Source of the DNA: JAIVJN01 sp036732565 | GTDB lineage: Bacteria; Acidobacteriota; Vicinamibacteria; Vicinamibacterales; UBA2999 | NCBI GenBank assembly: GCA_036732565.1 | Contig: DAINCF010000334.1 | Location: forward strand, 1-7,970 | Direction: 5' to 3' | Length of the DNA: 7,970 nucleotides | Part shown: positions 1 through 6,541 of the stretch, one piece after another | Layout of the letters: each line of letters opens with the position of its first letter | How positions within the stretch are numbered: position 1 is the stretch's first letter | The notes under the pieces: generated by a model | Databases searched by the model: none | What the model saw: the letters and a program-made list of their open reading frames with translations, nothing else | What the model was told of the DNA's origin: nothing | Position numbers and translations under genes: made by a program

Positions 1-95
1 AGGTAGGCGCGGCCGAGGTCGCGCGGCGCCCAGCCGGCCCGCGCGCACACGTCGACGTCGACGATCGCGTACAGCTTCGGCAGCGTGAGCGTCAC
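1..95 (-). CDS. thiE: Probable thiamine-phosphate synthase, N-terminal 31 codons (cut by window edge)
   Basis: Reading starts at a GTG whose last two bases are the first two of the accC stop codon (GTGA, 4-nt overlap) and stays open to the window edge. The visible peptide has the form MTLTLPKLYAIVDVD followed by an Ala/Arg-rich segment with GWAPRDL and RAY. 'LPxLYAIxD' is the typical first beta-strand of ThiE, the TIM-barrel enzyme that joins HMP-pyrophosphate and thiazole phosphate to give thiamine monophosphate in the cytosol. The pyrophosphate- and Mg-binding residues lie outside the window, so activity cannot be judged. The overlap implies translational coupling to accC. Another small TIM-barrel protein cannot be excluded from 31 residues, but the strand-1 motif and my recollection of thiE after accC in acidobacteria favour ThiE. 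Confidence 0.62.
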   Translation of the reverse strand, partial: MTLTLPKLYAIVDVDVCARAGWAPRDLGRAY

Positions 96-1462
96 GCCGT
101 CTCTGCGAGCTTGCCTGCCTTCGGCTTCGGCTGGAATCGTTCCATGAAGTGCGTGCTGAGGCGGCCGGCGACGAAATCCGCCTCGTTCAGGATGCGCAGG
201 TGCAGCGGAATGGTGGTGCGGATGCCTTCGACGACCGTCATCTCGAGCGTGCGCTTCATGCGCGCGACGGCTTCCTGACGATCGCGGCCGTGGACGATGA
301 CCTTGGCGATCATCGAGTCGTAGTACGGCGTGATGGTGCATTCGGAGTGGGCCGCGGTGTCGACCCGCACGCCGGGACCGCCCGGGACGCTGAACGCGTG
401 AATGACGCCGGGCGATGGCACGAACGTCTCGGGATCCTCGGCGTTGACGCGGCACTCGATGGCGTGGCCGGTGAACGTGACTTCGCTCTGCTTGAACGAC
501 AGCCGCTCCCCCGCCGCGATGCGAATCTGCTCTTTGACGATGTCGATGCCCGTGACCATCTCGGTGACAGGGTGCTCCACCTGGATACGGGTGTTCACTT
601 CCATGAAAAAGAAGTTGCCCTTGTCGTCCATCAGGAACTCGAAGGTGCCCGCGTTGGTGTACTGCACGGCGCGCGCCGCGTCCGCCACCAGGTTGCCCAT
701 TTTGCGGCGCATCTTGTCCGAGACGGCGACCGATGGCGATTCCTCCAACAGCTTCTGGTGGCGTCGTTGGATGGAGCACTCGCGCTCGCCGAGATGGATG
801 ACGTTGCCGTGATGGTCGCCGAGAATCTGGAACTCGATGTGACGGGGCGCGTCGAGGTACTTCTCGATGTAGACGTCACCGACGCCGAACGAGGCCTCGG
901 CCTCGCGCTGCGCGGTCTTGAACGCGTGCGGCAGCTCGCCGGCGGCTTTGACGATGCGCATGCCGCGGCCACCGCCGCCGGCCACCGCCTTGATGATCAC
1001 GGGATAGCCGATGTCCTTGGCGATCTTCAGCGCCTTCTCTTCACTTTCGACCGGACCGTCGCTGCCGGGCAGCATCGGCACGCCGGCCTTCTTCATCGCG
1101 CGGCGGGCCTTCGCTTTGTCCCCGAGCAGACGAATGACCGTCGGGTCGGGTCCGATGAAGCGGATATGGCAGGCCTCGCACACCTCGGCGAGATAGGCGC
1201 TCTCCGACAGGAAGCCATAGCCTGGGTGGATGGCGTCCGCCCCAGTGATCTCCGCCGCGCTGATGATTGCCGGTACGTTCAGATAGCTGTCGGCGCTTCG
1301 CGCCGGACCGATGCAGATGTCTTCGTCGGCGAACCGGACATGCAGCGAGTTCTCGTCGGCCTCCGAATAGACGGCAACGGTCTTGATGCCGAGCTCGCGG
1401 CACGCGAAGATTACGCGCAGCGCAATCTCTCCACGGTTCGCGACGAGGATTTTCTTGAACAT
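92..1462 (-). CDS. accC: Acetyl-CoA carboxylase, biotin carboxylase subunit
   Basis: 456 aa, the usual AccC length (about 445-455). It catalyses ATP- and bicarbonate-dependent carboxylation of biotin on AccB, the first half-reaction of acetyl-CoA carboxylase, in the cytosol. The N-terminal domain opens with KILVANRGEIALR. The ATP-grasp domain carries K116, K158 in PVIIKA, the glycine-rich loop GGGGRGM at about 162-168, H208 and K237. The catalytic and metal region is at about 275-296: E275, E288, N290, R292, Q294, V295 and E296 in MEVNTRIQVEHP. R338 follows in ECRVN, and the C-terminal domain runs from about 340. All residues I know to be essential in the E. coli enzyme appear conserved. The ATG start gives the canonical N-terminus; no good Shine-Dalgarno is visible, so translation may depend on accB 29 nt upstream. 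The gene overlaps the probable thiE by 4 nt. Identification is secure; a propionyl- or pyruvate-carboxylase BC subunit is unlikely given the adjacent accB. Confidence 0.97.
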   Translation of the reverse strand: MFKKILVANRGEIALRVIFACRELGIKTVAVYSEADENSLHVRFADEDICIGPARSADSYLNVPAIISAAEITGADAIHPGYGFLSESAYLAEVCEACHIRFIGPDPTVIRLLGDKAKARRAMKKAGVPMLPGSDGPVESEEKALKIAKDIGYPVIIKAVAGGGGRGMRIVKAAGELPHAFKTAQREAEASFGVGDVYIEKYLDAPRHIEFQILGDHHGNVIHLGERECSIQRRHQKLLEESPSVAVSDKMRRKMGNLVADAARAVQYTNAGTFEFLMDDKGNFFFMEVNTRIQVEHPVTEMVTGIDIVKEQIRIAAGERLSFKQSEVTFTGHAIECRVNAEDPETFVPSPGVIHAFSVPGGPGVRVDTAAHSECTITPYYDSMIAKVIVHGRDRQEAVARMKRTLEMTVVEGIRTTIPLHLRILNEADFVAGRLSTHFMERFQPKPKAGKLAETA

Positions 1463-1472
1463 ATGGTCGTTG

Positions 1473-1490
1473 GCAGGCCTGAAGGCGTGC
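1473..1490. repeat. Imperfect hairpin in the accB-accC spacer
   Basis: The 29-nt spacer is almost filled by a 7-bp stem with one central mismatch and a 4-nt loop: plus-strand arms GCAGGCC (1473-1479) and GGCGTGC (1484-1490), loop TGAA. It ends right at the accB stop codon. No T-run follows on the transcribed strand, so it is not an intrinsic terminator. It could be a REP-like palindrome, an mRNA-processing or stability element between the two subunit genes, or chance in GC-rich DNA. Confidence 0.4.
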
Positions 1491-1491
1491 G

Positions 1492-1977
1492 CTACGTACG
1501 AAGCCGAATGGCGAAGAGCCGCTCGCCGTATTGCACCGCCTGACCGTTCTCGACGTAGACGCTGACCACGTCCCCGTCGTACTCGGAGTCGATCTCGTTC
1601 ATCAGCTTCATCGCTTCGATGATGCAGAGGACCTGGCCCTTGCGCACCGAGGTGCCGACCTCGACGAACGACGCCGCGCCCGGTTCCGGCGATCCGTAGA
1701 ACGTGCCGACGATCGGCGACTTGACGATGGCCAGCTCGGGTCCCTCGTCGACGTCCGCCGGGACAGGCGATTGCGCGGCGGACGGATGGCCTGGCGCCGA
1801 AGGGGCCGGTCCCGGCAGATGCGAGGAATGGGGTGCTGGGACGGTCGAGACAGGCGCCGGAGCCGGCGCGGACCCCGTCTTCACGCGGATCTTGACGCCA
1901 TCATGCTCCAACTCGAATTCGCTCAGGTCGTGCTCGCGGATGAACTCGATGAGTTCCTTGATCTCGTCCAGGGTCAT
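1492..1977 (-). CDS. accB: Acetyl-CoA carboxylase, biotin carboxyl carrier protein
   Basis: 161 aa, typical for AccB/BCCP. It carries biotin between AccC and the carboxyltransferase (AccA/AccD, not in this window). The N-terminal segment (1-35) begins MTLDEIKELIEFIREHDLSE and resembles the BCCP dimer or AccC-contact region. A flexible Ala/Pro/Ser-rich linker covers about 36-75. The biotinyl domain covers about 80-160, with KSPIVGTFYGSPEPG and the EAMKLMNEI motif, whose K124 is the lysine expected to be biotinylated by BirA. The family 'thumb' is likely the TFYGSPEPG segment. It starts at ATG 1977 with only a weak GTGAG-like ribosome site. It lies 76 nt after the M24 peptidase gene, with hairpins in the spacer, and 29 nt before accC. 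Confidence 0.97.
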   Translation of the reverse strand: MTLDEIKELIEFIREHDLSEFELEHDGVKIRVKTGSAPAPAPVSTVPAPHSSHLPGPAPSAPGHPSAAQSPVPADVDEGPELAIVKSPIVGTFYGSPEPGAASFVEVGTSVRKGQVLCIIEAMKLMNEIDSEYDGDVVSVYVENGQAVQYGERLFAIRLRT

Positions 1978-1997
1978 TCGTTGCTCACGTTGTCGCC

Positions 1998-2050
1998 CCG
2001 CCGGAGGCGGAGCAAAGCCAAGACAGGCTCCAGCGAGGCGAAGCCTCGCT
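1998..2050. repeat. Hairpin cluster in the peptidase-accB spacer
   Basis: The 76-nt spacer holds two perfect stem-loops. One is an 8-bp stem, AGCGAGGC (2032-2039) with GCCTCGCT (2043-2050), loop GAA; it starts 3 nt after the peptidase stop codon. The other is a 5-bp stem, CCGCC (1998-2002) with GGCGG (2006-2010), loop GGA. Between them the transcribed strand can form a third, weaker stem (GGAGC ... GCTCC). The transcribed-strand loop of the 8-bp stem is TTC. No run of T follows, so classic intrinsic termination is not supported. Alternatives are a REP/MITE-like repeat, an attenuator or RNA-processing structure that sets accBC expression apart from upstream genes, or a 3'-end stabiliser. The structure is visible; the role is inferred. 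Confidence 0.55.
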
Positions 2051-2053
2051 TCA

Positions 2054-3160
2054 CTAGACGTCCGTCAGCACCTCGGAACCCGTAGCTGTCACGACCACGT
2101 CATCCTCCAACCGCACACCGCCCCAGCCTGCCAGGTACGCACCCGGCTCGATCGTGAACACCATGCCGGCCTCGAGCAAGGGCTCGGGCGCGCCCGGGCG
2201 TTCGGGGCCGATGCGCGGCCGCTCGTGCACTTCCAGTCCCAACCCATGACCGGTGCTGTGACTGAACGCGTCACCCAGACCCGCGCGTTCCAGTACCGCG
2301 CGCGCCGCGCGATCCACGGTCTCGGGCGCCTGCCCCGGTGCGATCGCTCGCAACGCCGCCGCCTGCGCGTCGGCGACCGCGCCGATCACCTCTTTCTCCC
2401 GTCGTCCTCCGCCGCCGAGCGCCAGCGTACGGGTCATGTCGACGGCATACCCGTCCAGCACTCCGCCGAAGTCGATCACGACCAAGTCGCCGGCCGCCAG
2501 CCGTCGGTCACCCGCCCGATGATGTGGCAACGCGGCGTTCGGTCCGGCGGCGACGATGGTATCAAACGCGGGTCGGTCAAACCCCACAACCCGCATCTCG
2601 GACTCGAGCTCGCCAGCGACGTCTCGCTCGGTCCTGCCCGCTAAGGCTTTCGGGAGTATACACTTAGCGACGTCAGAAAGTCTCCCGGCGGCATCCCGCA
2701 GCCTGGCCAGCTCCCACTCGTTCTTGACCACGCGGAGGTCTTCGACGAGCTCCGCGGCCGCGATCAGATCCGGGAACGGCCCCGACGCTCCCATGCCTTC
2801 GAGCCCGCGGAGACGTCGAACCGAGACGTGGGCGTCTTCGAATCCAACCCGCAGCCCCGCAAGATCGCGGAGCTCGCGCACGAGAATCTCGTCGTAGCTG
2901 GTGCCCAGCGGCAGGACGACCGGTGTCAGCGTTGGCCAATCACGCACGCGGCCCAACAACATCTCGTGATAGCGATGGTCGGTCACGAGGCGCACGTCAT
3001 CCTTCGTCACGATGACGGCGCCGGCTGACGCGAAGAGGCCAGTCACGTAGGCAAGGTTATGGAGACTTGTCACCAAGAGGCCGTCAAGACGCAGCGCCTC
3101 GAGAGCGGCGCGCAGGCGCACGAGTCGCGCGGCGTGGACGTCTGGCGGCGCCAGTTGCAT
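2054..3160 (-). CDS. M24-family metallopeptidase (Xaa-Pro aminopeptidase/dipeptidase type)
   Basis: I chose the start at ATG 3160 (368 aa), because it shares one base with the stop of the TPR gene (TGATG). An in-frame ATG at 3208 would add 16 residues and a longer overlap. Residues 10-140 form a creatinase-like N-terminal domain (RLVRLRAAL, LVTSLHNLAYVTGL, VTDHRY). Residues 145-368 form the pita-bread catalytic domain. The five expected metal ligands are present: D230 (VVIDFGG), D241 (YAVDMTRT), H305 (STGHGLGLEVHE), E338 (FTIEPG) and E352 (VRLEDD). H213 in ALPHH fits the substrate-binding histidine. The enzyme should be a cytosolic, divalent-metal peptidase acting at X-Pro bonds. Length and the short N-domain resemble the PepQ/YqhT-like group, so aminopeptidase versus prolidase cannot be decided. 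No signal peptide is seen. In several phyla such a gene sits near efp-accB-accC; here efp is absent between it and accB. Confidence 0.9.
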   Translation of the reverse strand: MQLAPPDVHAARLVRLRAALEALRLDGLLVTSLHNLAYVTGLFASAGAVIVTKDDVRLVTDHRYHEMLLGRVRDWPTLTPVVLPLGTSYDEILVRELRDLAGLRVGFEDAHVSVRRLRGLEGMGASGPFPDLIAAAELVEDLRVVKNEWELARLRDAAGRLSDVAKCILPKALAGRTERDVAGELESEMRVVGFDRPAFDTIVAAGPNAALPHHRAGDRRLAAGDLVVIDFGGVLDGYAVDMTRTLALGGGGRREKEVIGAVADAQAAALRAIAPGQAPETVDRAARAVLERAGLGDAFSHSTGHGLGLEVHERPRIGPERPGAPEPLLEAGMVFTIEPGAYLAGWGGVRLEDDVVVTATGSEVLTDV

Positions 3161-4059
3161 CAGGCGCGTGCCCGCTGGTGCCGACGGACCGTCACACCCT
3201 GGAGCCATTGCTCGAGGGCAGCGAGCACGATACGCTCGGAAGTCGGCAGTCGGGAGTCGCCAGTCACGATGCTCGGAGATGATAGCGGGACATCGTCAGG
3301 ACTGCCGATTGCCGACTCCCGACTCCCGGCCGGCGTGTCCCGTTGTTCGAGCCGCCGAAGATCCTGTTCGAGTTGAGCGAGGAAATCGGCATCCAACGCA
3401 TCTGAGGACGAGGTCGCAGGCGGAACCGCCGCCGGCTCGATGGGCGCGGGTGGCGCGGGCACTTGACCGGACAGCCATGCTTCGACAGCGGGTGGCGCCG
3501 GCGCGTTGGGCTCATACCCGAGCGACTGCAGGACGTGCGCGAAATCAACCGGTGTCTTCGGCGGCACGAGCGGGACGCGGGACGGCGCGTCCAACAACTC
3601 CTTGCGCGCCTGCTCGAACGACAGACCCTCCTCGTTCGCGCGCGCATGCGGGCGGTCCAACTCTTCGGCGATGGCCCGCACGGTCTCGTCGAGGTCGGGA
3701 TCGTAGTGCGCCATCTCCAGGGCCCGGCGGTAGTAGCCGAGCGCGCGTTGCAGGTTCCCCTTCTTCTCGTGGATTTCCGCAAGCCCGCGGAGCGCCGGCA
3801 GATTGTCGGGAGCCGTGCGCAGGACGTACTCGAACTCCCGCTCCGCGTCGGTGGTCTGCTCCAACTCCTGCAGAGCCCGCCCGAGGGTCACGCGTGCGGA
3901 GAGGTAACCGGGATGCCGTTGCAGCCCCTCGCGGCACACCGTGACCGCCTCGTCGAACTGCCCGGCTCGCCGATACTCCTCGGCGAGCTGAGCAAATGCA
4001 ATCGACGTCGGGTCCGCCTGCAGGCGGCGCTTGAGATCGGCGATCCGCGTTGCGTCCAC
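3160..4059 (-). CDS. Tetratricopeptide-repeat protein
   Basis: 299 aa from a GTG start, 4 nt after the PKD lipoprotein stop; AGGGG lies just upstream but very close to the GTG. Residues 18-119 hold about three TPR units (SIAFAQLAEEYRRAGQFDEAV; YLSARVTLGRALQELEQTTDAE; LPALRGLAEIHEKKGNLQRAL), expected to form a protein-docking superhelix. Residues 120-240 are charged then Pro/Ala-rich and probably disordered, with a short helix at 220-240. Residues 245-274 are encoded by a palindromic heptamer-repeat element. Residues 275-299 look like an amphipathic helix (IVLAALEQWLQGV) with a basic tail. No signal peptide or membrane segment is seen, so it is probably cytosolic. It ends 1 nt into the downstream peptidase gene. 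A scaffold or assembly role linked to the adjacent pilus secretin is plausible but only inferred from position; the partner is unknown. Confidence 0.85.
   Translation of the reverse strand: MDATRIADLKRRLQADPTSIAFAQLAEEYRRAGQFDEAVTVCREGLQRHPGYLSARVTLGRALQELEQTTDAEREFEYVLRTAPDNLPALRGLAEIHEKKGNLQRALGYYRRALEMAHYDPDLDETVRAIAEELDRPHARANEEGLSFEQARKELLDAPSRVPLVPPKTPVDFAHVLQSLGYEPNAPAPPAVEAWLSGQVPAPPAPIEPAAVPPATSSSDALDADFLAQLEQDLRRLEQRDTPAGSRESAIGSPDDVPLSSPSIVTGDSRLPTSERIVLAALEQWLQGVTVRRHQRARA
3238..3327. repeat. Inverted pair of four-heptamer arrays inside the TPR coding sequence
   Basis: Plus strand 3300-3327 reads as four tandem heptamers: GACTGCC, GATTGCC, GACTCCC, GACTCCC. Minus strand 3265-3238 reads as four more: GACTGGC, GACTCCC, GACTGCC, GACTTCC. 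All but the GACTGGC unit fit GAYTSCC, or differ from it by one base. The two 28-bp arms face each other across 34 bp that contain a further inverted repeat, ACGATG (3266-3271) and CATCGT (3291-3296). The whole is 90 bp, starts on a codon boundary and encodes 30 residues (245-274 of the TPR protein) without a stop. Gly/Ser-rich peptides of the 'DSRLPT/GSRES' kind are what such arrays encode. I recall similar heptamer repeats scattered in acidobacterial and other large GC-rich genomes, but this is not verified here. Confidence 0.75.
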
Positions 4060-4063
4060 ACCC

Positions 4064-5881
4064 CTAGGGTAGCAGCGTCAGCGTTTGAGAAGCGGTGGCC
4101 GTGAGACCGGCACTGTCCGTTACGGTCAACACGACGACAAATGTCCCAGCACTTGCGTAGGGATGTGACGTGGTTGGCCCGGTCACGGTCTGCTGCTGCC
4201 CATTACCAAAGTCCCACCGGTAGCTCACGATGGTGCGACCCGGTCCGGCTTGTGACCCCGACGCGTTGAAGTTGACCACGACTGGCGCGCTCGCGTTGTT
4301 CGGTGAGAACGTGAACTGGGCGGTCGGCGGCGTTGTGCCGACTGGCACCGTCAGGGAGTTCGTGCCGACCTGTCCCTGATCGTCGGTTACCGTCAACGTC
4401 ACGGTGTACTGCCCAGGATTGATGTAGGTGTGCAATGCCAACGGACTCGGTCCCGTGACGATTGGTGACACGTCCCCAAAGTTCCAGGCATACGACACGA
4501 TTCGACGACCGGGTCCGGCTGTGGATGCACTCGCGTCGAACACGACCCCCTGGTTGGGCGTCGGCGTTGTCGGCGAGAACACGAACGTAGCCGTGGGAGG
4601 CGTCGCGGATCCGCCACCGACGGTGACGGTTTGTGAGGTGGTGCCGGTCTGGCCCATGTCATCTGTCACCGTGAGCGTAACGACGTACACCCCGGGTGTG
4701 TCATAGCCCTTCGAGACGGTTATCCCTTCGCCGGTGCGTCCGCTGCCAAAATCCCAACGATAGGACACGATTCGTCGGCCGGGCCCGGCCGTGGACGCAG
4801 ACGCATTGAAGAAGATCAGCTGGCCCGGAGTTGGTGTCGACGGCGAGAACGCGAACGCCGCCGTTGGCAAGGTCGCTGATCCGCCGCCAACGGTGACAGT
4901 TTGCGTCGCTGTCCCCACCTGATTCGCGTCGTCAGTCACCTTCAGCGTGATCGCGTACGAGCCCGCCGCGTCAAAGGTCTTCGAGACGGTCACCCCCTGG
5001 TCGAAGCGGCCGGTTCCAAAGTCCCACTCGTACCGCACAATGCTTCGACCGGCCGCCGCGGTTGAGGCCGAGGCGTTGAAGAACACGGCCTGGCCGGGCA
5101 GTGGCGTGGTCGGCGAGAACGTGAAGGTCGCCGTCGGCGCCTGACCGGCGCCGACCGTGACCGTCTTGATGACCGATTGCGACTGTCCGCGCTCATTGGT
5201 GGCCGTCAACGTCACCGCGAACGTACCCACGGAGCGGAACTCGTGGGTCGCGAGCATGCCCGCGCCGGTACCGCCATCACCGAAATTCCAGCTGTAGATA
5301 CAGCGCGTTCCGCAGGCCACTCCATCGCTTGTCGTGGCTGACGCATTGAAGGTCACCGCGGCGAAGGTCGCCGGCGTCTCGGGTGTGAAGCTGAAGTCCG
5401 GGACCACCGCGTTGGGCGGCACGATGACGCCCGGCGGCACGAGTCGAATATCGACGACGCGATCCACCTCACCCCTGTAATCGTTGCCCACGGGCGTCAC
5501 CACGACGGTGACGAGGACGCCGGGCCCAGTCGACTCCAGTGGTCGCGGAGGCGCCGTGTAGGTCACTCGCGCGCTGCCGTTGAAGTCGGTCACCGTCGAC
5601 TTGGTCGACAGCGTCCCAACATCCTGCGGAGTGCCGTCGACGAACGTCTGCAACCGCAGCGGCACGTTCCGGACCGGACGTCCGTCCGGTCCCTTCGCAT
5701 CGATCGTGATTAGCGACTGAGAGACGCCGTCCCACTGAACGCTGTCAGGCGTGGCGTGCACGACGATGCCGAGCGCGAACTCGGAGGGCCCGGCCAGCGG
5801 CGGCGCGGGCGTTTCGTCCACGCTGCACGCGCTGACCGCCGCGAGCAGCACGAGCGCGGCGCAGCGAACGTAAACGCTCAT
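4064..5881 (-). CDS. Secreted lipoprotein with an Ig-like N-terminal region and five PKD domains
   Basis: 605 aa. The start ATG overlaps the stop of the upstream lipoprotein gene (ATGA). Residues 1-18 are a signal peptide with lipobox VSAC, so C19 should be lipidated. Residues about 33-150 look like a bacterial Ig-like (invasin/Big) domain, with TPDSVQWDGVSQSLITIDAKGPDGRPVRNVP-type strands. PKD domains follow at about 161-243, 251-331, 341-421, 431-513 and 521-605. Each has an F-x-F-[ST]-P entry strand, a W-[DN]-F-G core (W198, W286, W376, W466, W556) and a V-T-L/V-T-[AVD] exit strand. PKD1 carries a C190/C194 pair. PKD proteins are usually extracellular binding or spacer modules; no enzymatic domain is present. 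Lipidation plus the neighbouring secretin suggests an outer-membrane or surface protein, perhaps an adhesin, spacer or secretin accessory, but function is inferred from context. The annotation as a PKD lipoprotein is secure. Confidence 0.93.
   Translation of the reverse strand: MSVYVRCAALVLLAAVSACSVDETPAPPLAGPSEFALGIVVHATPDSVQWDGVSQSLITIDAKGPDGRPVRNVPLRLQTFVDGTPQDVGTLSTKSTVTDFNGSARVTYTAPPRPLESTGPGVLVTVVVTPVGNDYRGEVDRVVDIRLVPPGVIVPPNAVVPDFSFTPETPATFAAVTFNASATTSDGVACGTRCIYSWNFGDGGTGAGMLATHEFRSVGTFAVTLTATNERGQSQSVIKTVTVGAGQAPTATFTFSPTTPLPGQAVFFNASASTAAAGRSIVRYEWDFGTGRFDQGVTVSKTFDAAGSYAITLKVTDDANQVGTATQTVTVGGGSATLPTAAFAFSPSTPTPGQLIFFNASASTAGPGRRIVSYRWDFGSGRTGEGITVSKGYDTPGVYVVTLTVTDDMGQTGTTSQTVTVGGGSATPPTATFVFSPTTPTPNQGVVFDASASTAGPGRRIVSYAWNFGDVSPIVTGPSPLALHTYINPGQYTVTLTVTDDQGQVGTNSLTVPVGTTPPTAQFTFSPNNASAPVVVNFNASGSQAGPGRTIVSYRWDFGNGQQQTVTGPTTSHPYASAGTFVVVLTVTDSAGLTATASQTLTLLP
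4067..5401 (-). repeat. Five PKD-domain repeats with an exact 270-bp period
   Basis: Entry strands begin at residues 161, 251, 341, 431 and 521, exactly 90 codons apart. The conserved Ile of 'IVxY' is at 281, 371, 461 and 551 (codons at 5041, 4771, 4501, 4231). Repeats 3 and 4 share the linker form VGGGSATxPT and the block ASTAGPGRRIVSY, and their DNA is visibly similar around 4499-4540 and 4769-4810. Repeat 1 is the most divergent, with compensating internal length changes. The pattern indicates internal duplication. Confidence 0.85.
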
Positions 5882-6528
5882 GACGGGTCTCCGAAATCAC
5901 CGAAGTTCACGGTGATGTTGCCGGTCACCGATACTTCGTTGCCCGCCTGATCTCGCCCCCAGAAGGTGACTTCGGCGATCGTGTTGATCAACTGTGCGCC
6001 GCCACCGTTGACCAAATTGCGGATGGGCGGCTCTTCCTTGGTGGTGTGGCGGACGAGATCGAAGCCGGCTGAAACCGTCGTCCCGCCGGAAACGGTGACG
6101 GTGAATCCGCCGTCGAAGCCATACGGCACGTCGACCCCGGGCGTATTGCGCCCGTCGGCGCGCCTGAAGGTGACTCGATACCGCGTGACGGTGATCGCGT
6201 TGAGCGGAGATGGGGACGTCGGGTTCGCCGGCGTGCCTGGGTCCTTGAGCCCGAGGCTGAACGTCACCCGCCCGTTGTCGCCAAAGACCGTGGGGACACG
6301 GACCGCCTGTCCCTCGACCTGGCGCTCGACGATCGTCAAGACGTCGGAGAACAGGATGGTGCCGAACTCGTCGGGCTCGGCCCCTGAGGCGCCTTCGAGG
6401 ACGCTGATGACCAGGTAGCCGGGTGAGCGACCGGTCCTCGCGACTTCCCCGCATCCTGCGAGGCCCAACGCCACGATGCTCGCGAGCACAGTCAAGGTGC
6501 CGATTCGACGGAAGATGACGCGGGTCAC
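5878..6528 (-). CDS. Small uncharacterised lipoprotein downstream of the secretin
   Basis: 216 aa from GTG 6528, supported by a strong AGGAGA site 7 nt upstream. Residues 1-25 are a signal peptide and lipobox LAGC places lipidated Cys at 26. The mature part is predicted beta-rich, with no transmembrane segment. Recognisable blocks are SPGYLVISVLEGASG, TILFSDVLT, VTRYRVTFRRADGRNTPGVDVPYGFDG, VRHTTKEEPP and a C-terminal AEVTFWGRDQAGNEVSVTGNITVNFGDFGD. The last resembles a beta-sandwich strand set. I recall close relatives as hypothetical proteins of acidobacterial pil loci, but know no assigned function. It sits 12 nt after the secretin stop and overlaps the PKD lipoprotein gene by 4 nt (ATGA), so the three are surely co-translated. 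A pilotin or secretin-associated role is possible but unproven; it does not look like the TPR-type PilF/PilW pilotin. Confidence 0.88.
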   Translation of the reverse strand: MTRVIFRRIGTLTVLASIVALGLAGCGEVARTGRSPGYLVISVLEGASGAEPDEFGTILFSDVLTIVERQVEGQAVRVPTVFGDNGRVTFSLGLKDPGTPANPTSPSPLNAITVTRYRVTFRRADGRNTPGVDVPYGFDGGFTVTVSGGTTVSAGFDLVRHTTKEEPPIRNLVNGGGAQLINTIAEVTFWGRDQAGNEVSVTGNITVNFGDFGDPS

Positions 6529-6535
6529 GTTCGAG

Positions 6536-6541
6536 TCTCCT
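6536..6541 (-). promoter_or_regulatory. Ribosome binding site of the small lipoprotein gene
   Basis: AGGAGA on the minus strand overlaps the secretin stop codon (TAAGGAGA) and lies 7 nt before GTG 6528. It is the clearest Shine-Dalgarno in the window; it fixes this GTG as the start and suggests translational coupling with the secretin. Confidence 0.8.

Noticed and set aside
149..1543. 464-codon open frame on the plus strand opposite accC
   Set aside because: It is antisense to a fully conserved accC in GC-rich DNA, with low-complexity Ala/Arg/Asp/Val composition and no recognisable motif; an artefact of codon bias.
2032..2050. 8-bp hairpin as a Rho-independent terminator
   Set aside because: No T-run follows it on the transcribed strand.
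1703..2644. 313-codon plus-strand open frame across accB and the peptidase
   Set aside because: It is antisense to two genes with intact catalytic motifs and crosses their hairpin spacer; no domain-like sequence.
3161..3208. Longer peptidase start at ATG 3208
   Set aside because: It adds 16 Pro/Gly-rich residues and a 49-nt overlap with the TPR gene, whereas ATG 3160 gives a standard TGATG junction and family-like N-terminus.
3238..3327. Heptamer arrays as a CRISPR or a transposon end
   Set aside because: Units are 7 bp without spacers, and I see no target-site duplication or transposase nearby.
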